NCBI GenBank assembly: GCA_903957405.1
Contig: CAJBPC010000201.1
Coordinates: 1-6,099, forward strand
Reading direction: 5' to 3'
Length of the DNA stretch: 6,099 nt
Source: an uncultured bacterium
GTDB lineage: Bacteria; Bacteroidota; Bacteroidia; Chitinophagales; Chitinophagaceae
How positions within the stretch are numbered: the first letter of the stretch is position 1; each line of letters opens with the position of its first letter. This document shows, in pieces, positions 1 through 6,099 of this stretch. The notes under the pieces were generated by a model. That model was not told the DNA's origin and searched no databases. It was given only the letters and a program-made list of their open reading frames with translations. The translations under genes and the position numbers were made by a program.

Positions 1-78
1 AATCGAAGGATCATGGGGTATGGGATTTACACGTGATATAACTGATTGCCATGGTTCGTTATTGTGTGAATGGTTCTT

Positions 79-1416
79 TCATGCCCTCTTCCCTGTCAGC
101 TTCCGGATGCGCATGCGTCCCTGCTGCATACCCGCTGGCGACAGTACTGTGACGCTTTGGATGTCAGCATCAAAAAGGCCGGATTCCAACAGATATTTCG
201 AAATCACTTTCGACCGGTCAAGGTTCTGCTGGACATAAGCGAGGGCGTTTGACTGAAGGCTTTTGCCCTGCTCCGGCTCGCGGTGCAGCAGGGTGATCGC
301 GTCAAACAAACGCTCGGCCCCACAGTCGGGCACAAGCAGTCCGGCCCGCAATTCCTGCACCAGCTGAAACAAATGGCTTCCGGGTTCAGCGGTGACCAAT
401 GCCAGACCTCCAGCCGCCCATATGTTCGCCAACTTGCTCGGCAGGAACAGCTCCGACCGGGTATCGCGCTGGATGACCAGATGCAGCCATGCATGGTTCA
501 GCATCTGGTTATACGCCTCTACGGGCTGAAGCGGGATGAACTGTAGGTTGTCAAGCCCCTGCGAGGATGCCTGCCGCATGAGTGCTTCGCAGTAGGGCCC
601 TGATCCCGAGACAACGAAATGCAGCATAGGTAAGGCTGAGGATGCCTGCCGGGATACCTCGAGCAAGGCATCAACCCCCTGCTTCTCTCCGATGGCTCCG
701 CTGTAGAACACGATCTTCCTGTCGGTAGGAATGCCAAGATCGCGCAGAATTTTCCGGTCAGGAATCCGGGGATGGATGCAGTCCATATCGACCCAGTTGG
801 GCAGGATCAGCAGTTTCCGGAAACTGACCGGCTTCGACTGGAGCCGATGAAACATCCCTTTCGAAATGGTGCTCACAACATCCGCTTTGCCGAGCAGGTA
901 TGCTTCCGATTTTTTGAGAAGCACCAATAACCAACGGGCACGGATCATCCCCAATGCTTCTGCCGCATCGACCTGGAGGTCCATGATGTGCATCACCAAA
1001 GATGCCTTTCGATGCCAAAAACGATACCAACAGGCCACAAATCCACTCAGTAAGGATGGCATGGCGGTATAGACGATGTCGTACTTGCGCCCCCTGAGCA
1101 GCAATGCCGTCACGGCGATGAATGATGTGAGCAGGAAACTGAGGTCTTGCAAGATGCGCCTGAAAGGGGTCGGCAGAGATGGAACGTATATCGGACAACG
1201 AATGACCTTGGCGCCAGCGACCTCTTCGATCCTGAACCGGTACCTTTCGCTTCCATGACCAACCTTCCATTGAGGATACCAGGGATAGGTGGTGACGACA
1301 TCCACAGGATGGCCGTATCCCACGAGGGAAGCACCGAATTCACCGGTGTATTTGCCGATACCGGTCAGCTCTGGGCTGTAATTAATGCCGATGATCAAGA
1401 CCTTTTTAGGGCTCAT
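79..1416 (-). CDS. WcaI-like family 4 glycosyltransferase
   Basis: The product (445 residues from the chosen start) resembles WcaI-type glycosyltransferases of colanic-acid and related exopolysaccharide clusters, GT-B fold enzymes that move a sugar from a nucleotide-sugar donor to a growing lipid-linked oligosaccharide on the cytoplasmic side of the inner membrane. The N-terminus reads KKVLIIGINYSPELTGIGKY, typical of the family, followed by TTYPWYPQWK near residue 42. A hydrophobic stretch lies at about residues 93-107. The C-terminal donor domain begins near KIVFYSGAIGEKQGVDALLE (residues 234-253). It contains PSKLANIWAAGG (residues 326-337), where WcaI proteins carry PSKL instead of the usual E-x7-E motif. 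I prefer the ATG at 1416 because the family motif starts right after it. An in-frame ATG at 1467 would add 17 residues with no family resemblance. A tail of about 25 residues makes it longer than E. coli WcaI (about 407 residues, from memory). The gene follows a terminator and may have its own promoter. Substrate sugars are unknown. Confidence 0.9.
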   Translation of the reverse strand: MSPKKVLIIGINYSPELTGIGKYTGEFGASLVGYGHPVDVVTTYPWYPQWKVGHGSERYRFRIEEVAGAKVIRCPIYVPSLPTPFRRILQDLSFLLTSFIAVTALLLRGRKYDIVYTAMPSLLSGFVACWYRFWHRKASLVMHIMDLQVDAAEALGMIRARWLLVLLKKSEAYLLGKADVVSTISKGMFHRLQSKPVSFRKLLILPNWVDMDCIHPRIPDRKILRDLGIPTDRKIVFYSGAIGEKQGVDALLEVSRQASSALPMLHFVVSGSGPYCEALMRQASSQGLDNLQFIPLQPVEAYNQMLNHAWLHLVIQRDTRSELFLPSKLANIWAAGGLALVTAEPGSHLFQLVQELRAGLLVPDCGAERLFDAITLLHREPEQGKSLQSNALAYVQQNLDRSKVISKYLLESGLFDADIQSVTVLSPAGMQQGRMRIRKLTGKRA

Positions 1417-1494
1417 GGTAGGGTAAGGATTGGGCAACCGGAAGCTGCCAAGACTATAACGACGCATATGGCAATATTATCGTGCAAGTCCCCT

Positions 1495-1527
1495 AAAAAA
1501 AAATATCCGAGCCCCTCTTTTGGCCCG
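1495..1527 (-). terminator. Possible second terminator or leader attenuator
   Basis: On the minus strand, CGGGCC (1527-1522) can pair with GGCTCG (1513-1508), giving six pairs with one G-U around an 8-base loop. GATA and then nine T's (1503-1495) follow. The stem is short and the T tract starts four bases after it, so it is much weaker than the hairpin at 1644-1629. It could be a back-up terminator or a leader attenuator upstream of the WcaI-like gene. The pairing is seen in the sequence; the function is inference. Confidence 0.3.
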
Positions 1528-1532
1528 TTTAC

Positions 1533-1562
1533 AACGTATTTTTCCGCTAAGAACCCCGTCAA
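1533..1562 (-). promoter_or_regulatory. Candidate promoter for the WcaI-like gene
   Basis: On the minus strand TTGACG (1562-1557) is followed after 18 bases by TACGTT (1538-1533). The first hexamer matches the sigma-70 -35 consensus at five of six positions, while the second matches the -10 consensus at only three. TACGTTGT is also a loose match to the Bacteroidota -7 element TAnnTTTG. A promoter is expected here because a strong terminator lies just upstream, but the match is weak. Confidence 0.25.
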
Positions 1563-1620
1563 TACACGGTTTGGGGAACCTGCGGGCACAGACATCCATT
1601 TTTCCAGGCTACGGCAGGGC

Positions 1621-1644
1621 AAAAAAAAAGCCCCAAAAGGGGCT
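1621..1644 (-). terminator. Rho-independent terminator after the GT2 gene
   Basis: On the minus strand AGCCCC (1644-1639) and GGGGCT (1634-1629) form a perfect six-base stem around a TTTT loop, followed directly by nine T's if the last stem base is counted separately (1629-1621 on the plus strand is nine A's). It lies 35 bases past the stop codon of the family 2 glycosyltransferase, and no T tract follows the hairpin on the other strand, so it acts on minus-strand transcription only. It should end the transcript of the five packed genes to its right. Confidence 0.88.
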
Positions 1645-1679
1645 CGGTCATCTGACGTAAGAAATCCGGATGGACTTTG

Positions 1680-2513
1680 TCATTTTTCAGCAGCGGAGTC
1701 ATGGCTGGATATTTCCCTGGCCTTCAGCACGATCATGTATTCATACCATGCCTGGAGGTTGGCGTACCGAAGCCCTTGTATACCATCAAGAAAAGCGAGC
1801 CGTATGCACACCATATACAGCCATTTCAACACCGGACGAAAAGGCATCCTGTAGAACAACCCTTTCTGGTGATACCGTCGCAGGTTGAAATCCTTGCTGA
1901 ACAAAGCTTTGGCGCATGAGAACGGCAACTGGTCGCGGCGTTCATCCACCATGCGTCTCGCTTCCATGTCGGAGTACCGGTCGTGTTTTTGCAGCCAGTG
2001 CCCGATGCCCTTTGAGAATGGGAAATGATCGAAACAGATGGCCGTGTCCACTACCCTGCCATCGATCCTGACCACTTCGTTGATCTCCCGATGATAGGTA
2101 GCACTTCCCTTTCGCAATAGTCGGATGTAAAATGGACTGAGCTGCGCGTGCTTCAACCACCGCCCATCCATGAAATCCCGGCGCCGCAGCCTGAAGGCTC
2201 CGACGGATGCATCCGCTTCACTGACTAGCTTGAGGAGCGCCTGCCACACACCTGCCGGTATCCGCTCATCCGCGTCCAACACCAGGATCCAGTCGTGCAG
2301 GAAGGCGCATTCGGTTAATGCCGCATTCCGCTGCGAGGAGTATCCGGAGAAAGACCGCTGCAGAACCTTTGCGCCATGCGCCTTTGCAATATCCGCCGTA
2401 TCATCCGAGCTGAATGAATCAAAGACGTGAATGTCATCGCAGGGATTGACCGATCCCAGGCAACCCGGAAGGTCCATGGACTCGTTATATGTCAGTATCA
2501 ATACCGATATCAT
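1680..2513 (-). CDS. Family 2 glycosyltransferase, WaaE/KdtX-like
   Basis: This 277-residue protein is an inverting GT-A glycosyltransferase related to the WaaE/KdtX group, whose members add a glucose-like sugar in lipopolysaccharide core or exopolysaccharide synthesis. The Rossmann-like N-terminus ISVLILTYNE leads to DSFSSDDT (residues 32-39), which contributes to nucleotide binding. The metal-binding DXD motif is the DADE of LVLDADER (residues 80-83). An acceptor-side HREINE follows at residues 141-146. The C-terminal part (about residues 216-268) is basic and aromatic, typical of the group, and may touch the membrane. The length fits the family's usual 250-290 residues. I chose the ATG at 2513; a TTG directly before it (2516) could also serve. 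The start lies inside the end of the acetyltransferase gene, a 29-base overlap that suggests translational coupling. It is the last gene before the terminator. The sugar transferred cannot be told. Confidence 0.92.
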   Translation of the reverse strand: MISVLILTYNESMDLPGCLGSVNPCDDIHVFDSFSSDDTADIAKAHGAKVLQRSFSGYSSQRNAALTECAFLHDWILVLDADERIPAGVWQALLKLVSEADASVGAFRLRRRDFMDGRWLKHAQLSPFYIRLLRKGSATYHREINEVVRIDGRVVDTAICFDHFPFSKGIGHWLQKHDRYSDMEARRMVDERRDQLPFSCAKALFSKDFNLRRYHQKGLFYRMPFRPVLKWLYMVCIRLAFLDGIQGLRYANLQAWYEYMIVLKAREISSHDSAAEK

Positions 2514-3054
2514 CAAATTTCTTTCTGGGTTTCAAAGGAACACAGGGGTGGCCGGCACAAACCATCCATGCCGGCATGTCTTTCGTGACGACCGAACGGG
2601 CACCGACGACACAACCCTCCCCGAGCCTGATGCCGGGATGGATAAATGCCTCCGCGGCCACCCATGCGTGGTCGCCGATGACAATCGGCCTTGTAACCAG
2701 GGGATAGCCCCATTGCTCGTGATCATGGGTGCCGGTGCATAAGTGGGCGCCCTGCGAAATGACCGCCCGCCTGCCGATGATTATCCTGTCCTGTGCATAC
2801 AACGTTACGTCATTGCCGATGCCGGCCTCGGCGCCGACCTCAAGGTTCCAGGGCGCCCAGATCCGCACGCGGGGATAGACATGCGCACGCCGACCGATCT
2901 TGGCACCAAAACACCGCAACAGAAAAGCACGCCAGCCATGCATGCATACCGGCGAATACCGAAAAAGCAAGACATGGCAGGCATTCCATATCAACCTGGC
3001 CAGGCGGTTGCCCAGCGAAAAAGACGGTCCGGCAAATGTATCGGTGTTATGCAT
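2485..3054 (-). CDS. WcaF-like hexapeptide-repeat O-acetyltransferase
   Basis: This 189-residue protein belongs to the left-handed beta-helix acyltransferases, close to the type annotated as putative colanic acid biosynthesis acetyltransferase WcaF. Such enzymes work as trimers in the cytoplasm and transfer acetyl from acetyl-CoA to a sugar hydroxyl. The N-terminus (FSLGNRLARLIWNACHVLLFR, roughly residues 12-32) is the family's helical lead-in, and FGAKIG (49-54) begins the helix. Imperfect hexapeptide repeats run to about residue 157: IGRRAH, VGAEAG, IGNDVT, IGRRAV, IGDHAW, LGEGCV, VGARSV. The expected catalytic histidine is H110 in CTGTHDHEQWGYPL, and WVAAEAFIHPG (131-141) matches the family except for a glutamate where glycine is common. 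The length is normal. The ATG start lies three bases after the stop of the upstream glycosyltransferase, so the two are probably co-translated. The acetylated sugar is unknown. Confidence 0.92.
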   Translation of the reverse strand: MHNTDTFAGPSFSLGNRLARLIWNACHVLLFRYSPVCMHGWRAFLLRCFGAKIGRRAHVYPRVRIWAPWNLEVGAEAGIGNDVTLYAQDRIIIGRRAVISQGAHLCTGTHDHEQWGYPLVTRPIVIGDHAWVAAEAFIHPGIRLGEGCVVGARSVVTKDMPAWMVCAGHPCVPLKPRKKFDDIGIDTDI

Positions 3055-3057
3055 GCC

Positions 3058-4254
3058 TCATTTGGCTATCGTGATGGCTTCCTTGAATTTCTTCACGCAA
3101 TGGGATATATGCAAACGGTCGCGGAACAGCATTGATGCAGCTTGGGACATGTCGCTTTTCTCTTCGGCAGACAAAGACCGCCACGCTTGCAACAACCTGA
3201 AAACACCATGAGAATCATCCGTCTCCACCAGCCCGGCACCCGCTTCCAGGATCCATGGATGGATGTTCACCTTGTCGCTCAGCAATACCGGCCGGCCGCA
3301 CGAAAGCGCCTCCGCCACGGCCACGCCGAAGTTCTCCTGGTGACTGGGAAGGATGAACGCATCGCAAAGGTGGAGGGCACCCCACTTCGACTCACCCTGA
3401 AGCATACCCGAAATCAACACATGCCGACGCAATATGCTGTCGCCATCGATCCGCTTACGCAACGACCGGCCATATGGCGTATCCCAACCCGGACCGGCGA
3501 TCAACAGGTTTGGAAGTCCTACTTCAGCCTGGCCGCTCCGGAGAACGGTCGCATAGCCATCCAGGATGAGGTCGATGCCTTTTTTGGGATCGATGCGTCC
3601 TAGAAAAAGCATGAATGGTGCAACACACAGAAGACCGCTGACGGCCCGGAGGCTTTCGCGCATCCGCCCGGAGAAAGGCGGAGGGGATACTGTTCCTAAT
3701 CCTATCTCGAAAGCCTGCCGATGCCGGTAGCCCGGAAAAGTACTCCGTGCAAGGCGCATCTCCTCTGGTGACGTGAACAGGATGCCGTCCGCATCCCGGA
3801 TGACATGCTTTTCCAGCAACGCCCAATAGACATGGTTCCGAATGGCCTTCATCCGCCGGCCCTTCGCGCGCTGGAACCAGGGATCAAGCATACCATGGGG
3901 CCAAATGAACAGGGCAGGCGCGGCGGATCCCGCAAGACTCCGCAAACGATTGACAGTGGCGCGTGCTGCCTGTCCATGCCAAAGCCATAAACCATGCACG
4001 ATCCATATATCATAAGCATCCGCTCGCTCTGCCAGCCAACTTTTGAACCCGCGTTTATACCCCCAGATGGCCGTGGCCTTGCCCAGCTTATGCACCGGGC
4101 ATTCATCCAACTGATCTGCATACGCATACGGGTCGTCAAAACAAACGACTTCATGCCGCAGATCATCACCAGATGCGGAGATCAGGTTCCTGATACCGGC
4201 AGAAGCGCCACCCAACGAAGGGTCAAGGCTGTTGATGATATGCAGGATCTTCAG
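3058..4254 (-). CDS. Family 4 glycosyltransferase with non-canonical start
   Basis: This is a GT-B retaining glycosyltransferase, about 398 residues if counted from the CTG at 4254. The acceptor half has KILHIINSLDPSLGGAS at the very N-terminus with its glycine-rich loop, then WPHGMLDPWF and a KxxYWxLLE region common in exopolysaccharide GT4 enzymes. The donor half begins at FLGRIDPKKGIDLILDGY and carries the E-x7-E motif ENFGVAVAE (residues 307-315), followed by GRPVLLSDKVN. Start choice is the oddity. The family N-terminus aligns its methionine with CTG at 4254, and no ATG, GTG or TTG occurs in any frame between 4254 and the upstream gene's stop at 4293. The nearest in-frame ATG upstream is at 4416; it would overlap the preceding gene by 124 bases and add 54 residues with no family resemblance. 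No clear ribosome binding site is seen. The acetyltransferase gene follows after three bases. Function class is confident, sugar specificity is not. Confidence 0.88.
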   Translation of the reverse strand: MKILHIINSLDPSLGGASAGIRNLISASGDDLRHEVVCFDDPYAYADQLDECPVHKLGKATAIWGYKRGFKSWLAERADAYDIWIVHGLWLWHGQAARATVNRLRSLAGSAAPALFIWPHGMLDPWFQRAKGRRMKAIRNHVYWALLEKHVIRDADGILFTSPEEMRLARSTFPGYRHRQAFEIGLGTVSPPPFSGRMRESLRAVSGLLCVAPFMLFLGRIDPKKGIDLILDGYATVLRSGQAEVGLPNLLIAGPGWDTPYGRSLRKRIDGDSILRRHVLISGMLQGESKWGALHLCDAFILPSHQENFGVAVAEALSCGRPVLLSDKVNIHPWILEAGAGLVETDDSHGVFRLLQAWRSLSAEEKSDMSQAASMLFRDRLHISHCVKKFKEAITIAK

Positions 4255-4292
4255 CGGCAGGATGCAGTGATGTTTCAGGTAATGTAAAAAAA

Positions 4293-5432
4293 CTAAGGTT
4301 GTGGTGTCTGCTCCCAGGGTGCCGGTTCTACCGAGCGGGATCCCTTCCCCGCGGCATCGACGATCCGCAAAAAATATGCGGATAAGAGCGCACCGCTGAG
4401 ATGTGTCGTTGTCCATGCACGGATGCGAAGGCGTTCATCGCTGCCGACCTTCCCTTTGCCGATCATAGCGTCCATCGCAGTCGCCAGCCCTGCCGGCGTC
4501 AATGCCTCAATGATCCGCCCCAGCAGTGCGTTCCCGCGTATGACGCTGGAGGCGCCGCAATGTTCGCTCACCAGCACGGGGGTGCCTACGGAAAGGGCTT
4601 CATTGACGACGGCGCCCCACCCATCGAAGCGGCTCGGGAGCAACATGAAATCCGAGGTTGACATCTCTTGCAGGAGCGACCTGTTGTCAATGAATGGATG
4701 GACCCTGACAATGCCGCCGGCTGCGGCTTCAGCCATTAGTTTTGACTGATAGGATGTGATGGATGATGGATCGACGGAATAGCATGCCAGATCGAAACGG
4801 TCGGCATATTTGAGCTGACGAACAGCTCGGAAAAGAATATCTGCCCCTTTTCTGTAAATGAGGGAAGCCGGGAAAATGGCTTTCACCCTGTCGGAGTGGA
4901 TCGGTTCGGGCTCCGGGACGCTTTCAATCTCGGTGACATAGGCCCAGCTGAAGAGTCTTTCCGGCGGGAATCCCCAATGGAGGTATTGCCGCTTCGCCTC
5001 GGGACCGATGCAGAGGATGAATCCTATCTTTTCACGGAAGCGGATCCCGTCTGAAAATCCACGGAGGTCTTTCAGCAGACCCGCAACGCCTCTTATGACT
5101 AACGGTTCCGCATACACGCCAACGCGACATCCGATGTGCAAGGCATACAGAAAAGCGGCATGCACCCCGGGAAAGGCATGCAGGCCGGCGAAGACATGCC
5201 AGGCATCATGCCCCCGGTTGTCATCTATGAATCGTTTCCAGTCGATTTGACCGAATACCAAAACCCGCACCCGCTCGAGGACGGGATCCGTCCAACCCAT
5301 GTGCTCCCGTCCGGAGGATGTGTCCGTAACCACTAGTACGACTTCATGCTCCTTTGACAGTGCATCCAGGAATGCGGACTGGTGCATGGAGTTGATATTC
5401 TGCCAGAAGATAAATTTATGCGCCAAAGCCAT
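4293..5432 (-). CDS. GT4-type glycosyltransferase
   Basis: The 379-residue product is a GT-B glycosyltransferase, most likely adding one sugar of the repeat unit on the inner face of the cytoplasmic membrane. The N-terminal half is divergent: HKFIFWQNINSMHQSAFLDAL (residues 5-25) suits an acceptor domain that lacks the usual glycine-rich start. The donor domain begins around IFPASLIYRKGADILFRAV (186-204). It carries SRFDGWGAVVNEALSVGTPVLVSEHCG (267-293), in which aspartate 270 stands in for the first glutamate of E-x7-E and glutamate 278 is kept. FDGWGxVVNEAL is a known natural variant, so activity is expected. Length is normal. The ATG at 5432 starts inside the end of the preceding gene (17-base overlap), pointing to coupled translation in one operon. 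The C-terminal tail is proline-rich (EPAPWEQTPQP). It could be a different GT-B family close to GT4. The sugar is unknown. Confidence 0.88.
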   Translation of the reverse strand: MALAHKFIFWQNINSMHQSAFLDALSKEHEVVLVVTDTSSGREHMGWTDPVLERVRVLVFGQIDWKRFIDDNRGHDAWHVFAGLHAFPGVHAAFLYALHIGCRVGVYAEPLVIRGVAGLLKDLRGFSDGIRFREKIGFILCIGPEAKRQYLHWGFPPERLFSWAYVTEIESVPEPEPIHSDRVKAIFPASLIYRKGADILFRAVRQLKYADRFDLACYSVDPSSITSYQSKLMAEAAAGGIVRVHPFIDNRSLLQEMSTSDFMLLPSRFDGWGAVVNEALSVGTPVLVSEHCGASSVIRGNALLGRIIEALTPAGLATAMDAMIGKGKVGSDERLRIRAWTTTHLSGALLSAYFLRIVDAAGKGSRSVEPAPWEQTPQP

Positions 5433-6099
5433 CGGTTAAAAGTGCTGAAAGATCTTCTGCACGGCGCTTCCAGGTGTGCTGTGCAGGATCGGGCAAGATA
5501 TGCGTCCCGGGCTGCATGAGTGTTGCAAGTTTCACGGCAAGGTCGTTGCTGTCTGAGCTGCGAAAGAAAAGTCGTTCATCGGTAAACAGCTCAGCCGACT
5601 CCCCGACCCTGCAGGTGAATACCGGTTTCATGAAGGGGATGTACATGTAGGTCTTGCTGGGGCATCTCGCCCAGTCCTGTATGGTGTTGAACAACGGCAC
5701 CAGGAATGCATCGGCCATGGAGAAATAAGCTGACAGTTGCTGCTCCTCGACATATCCCGCAAAATGCACATGCGCGGAAATGCCTTTCGCGGCAGCATAT
5801 TCCTTGGCGATCTGCAGATCGGGACCCGCTCCCAGCAGGTGCAGCATGTAGGGTTTTGCAGCATGCTGGAGGGCCGCTATGGCATCCAGCATCACAAAGA
5901 GTCCGTAGTTGCTGATCATAGTGCCCATGAAAACGACATTCACATACCCGCCATAGCGCACCTGGAGTGCGTCACGTAAATCCGCATCAGGCCTGCTGAT
6001 GGAATCCGCATAGGCATAGGGCAGATTACTGACGGAGTTGTCGGTCATTCCCGACTGCATCACACGATGCTTGTAGTGAAAGAACAGGTATTTGCTGGC
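5416..6099 (-). CDS. GT4-like glycosyltransferase, 5' end outside window
   Basis: The reading frame stays open to the right edge of the window, so 227 C-terminal residues are visible and the acceptor-binding half is missing. The visible start, ASKYLFFHYKHRVMQSGM, looks like the inter-domain linker of a GT-B enzyme. It is followed by the donor domain: VVFMGTMISNYGLFVMLDAI, then LHLLGAGPDLQIAKEYA, then VHFAGYVEEQQLSAYFSMAD. At the usual E-x7-E site it has WARCPSKTYMYIPFMKPVFT, with PSK at about residues 147-149, a pattern shared with WcaI/WbuB-like enzymes. The GTG at 6063 and the ATG at 6060 are therefore internal codons, not starts. It is the first visible gene of the packed run and overlaps the next gene by 17 bases. 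Assigning it to a sugar-transfer step in polysaccharide synthesis is secure; its substrate is not. Confidence 0.85.
   Translation of the reverse strand, partial: ASKYLFFHYKHRVMQSGMTDNSVSNLPYAYADSISRPDADLRDALQVRYGGYVNVVFMGTMISNYGLFVMLDAIAALQHAAKPYMLHLLGAGPDLQIAKEYAAAKGISAHVHFAGYVEEQQLSAYFSMADAFLVPLFNTIQDWARCPSKTYMYIPFMKPVFTCRVGESAELFTDERLFFRSSDSNDLAVKLATLMQPGTHILPDPAQHTWKRRAEDLSALLTDGFGA

Larger units (their letters stand above)
1468..1679 (-). other. Intergenic leader before the WcaI-like gene
   Basis: This gap of about 210 bases (260 if the WcaI-like gene starts at 1416) is the only real intergenic space in the window. Reading along the minus strand it holds a rho-independent terminator for the upstream gene (1644-1621), a possible promoter (1562-1533), and a weaker hairpin followed by nine T's (1527-1495). 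A perfect 10-base inverted repeat joins 1507-1516 to 1638-1647. No open frame here looks like a protein. The region separates the dense five-gene run from the WcaI-like gene and is the likeliest place for transcriptional control. Confidence 0.6.

Noticed and set aside
1..14. A possible next minus-strand gene starting at ATG 14 and running off the left edge
   Set aside because: Only four full codons are visible, with no clear ribosome binding site, so it cannot be supported. The rest of bases 15-78 shows neither a gene nor a terminator.
758..1270. A 170-residue minus-strand frame inside the WcaI-like gene
   Set aside because: It is an alternative frame of a well-supported glycosyltransferase and has no recognisable motif.
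1477..1599. A 40-residue minus-strand frame in the leader of the WcaI-like gene, starting at ATG 1599
   Set aside because: It is very basic and arginine-rich, reads through the T tract as Phe-Phe-Phe, begins upstream of the candidate promoter and has no clear ribosome binding site; nothing supports it as a leader peptide.
1605..1618. A loose resemblance on the minus strand to the ops/JUMPstart element (CCGTAGCC) found before many polysaccharide operons
   Set aside because: It differs from GGCGGTAGC at key positions, no longer JUMPstart context is present, and it sits directly after a terminator and upstream of the candidate promoter.
1147..1854. A 235-residue open frame on the plus strand
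   Set aside because: It lies antisense to the WcaI-like and GT2 genes and crosses the terminator region; its composition shows no domain or motif, so it is a shadow frame.
2937..2947. A short alternating CATGCATGCAT palindromic stretch
   Set aside because: It lies inside the acetyltransferase coding region (Cys-Met-His) and is too short to be more than codon coincidence.
2743..3135. A 130-residue plus-strand open frame
   Set aside because: It is antisense to the acetyltransferase and the end of the GT4 gene, and carries no motif.
4255..4416. The 54-residue N-terminal extension of the GT4 gene from ATG 4416
   Set aside because: It reads the C-terminal coding region of the preceding gene in another frame, has no family resemblance, and the GT4 fold begins after residue 54; it is kept only as an alternative start in the finding.

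Overview
The window is an accessory polysaccharide-biosynthesis region, of the kind that makes exopolysaccharide, capsule or O-antigen. Every credible gene lies on the minus strand, so the genes are read from the right end of the window (base 6099) to the left. There are six: a GT4-type glycosyltransferase cut by the right edge, two complete GT4-type glycosyltransferases, a WcaF-like hexapeptide-repeat acetyltransferase, a family 2 glycosyltransferase, and a WcaI-like GT4 glycosyltransferase. No transposase, tRNA, rRNA, CRISPR array or phage gene is visible.

The organism cannot be named from this sequence. GC content is moderate (roughly the mid-50s per cent by eye), coding is dense, and most starts lack a clear Shine-Dalgarno sequence. 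The WcaI and WcaF protein types occur in many Gram-negative bacteria. A Bacteroidota or Chlorobiota relative would fit, but this is a weak inference.

Layout in transcription order: the partial GT4 (6099-5416) overlaps the next GT4 (5432-4293) by 17 bases. A third GT4 follows (stop at 3058) whose natural start falls where no ATG, GTG or TTG exists in any frame. Three bases later comes the acetyltransferase (3054-2485), which overlaps the family 2 glycosyltransferase (2513-1680) by 29 bases. This tightly packed run ends at a strong rho-independent terminator (1644-1621). After a leader with a possible promoter and a second, weaker terminator-like hairpin comes the WcaI-like gene (1416-79). The last 78 bases hold no supported gene.

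Together the five glycosyltransferases and one O-acetyltransferase would build and decorate a lipid-linked oligosaccharide repeat unit at the cytoplasmic face of the inner membrane. The initiating sugar-phosphate transferase, flippase, polymerase and export genes are not in the window. Donor and acceptor sugars cannot be assigned. I see no clearly new system. The points most worth a second look are the missing canonical start codon near 4254 and the structured leader between 1468 and 1647.
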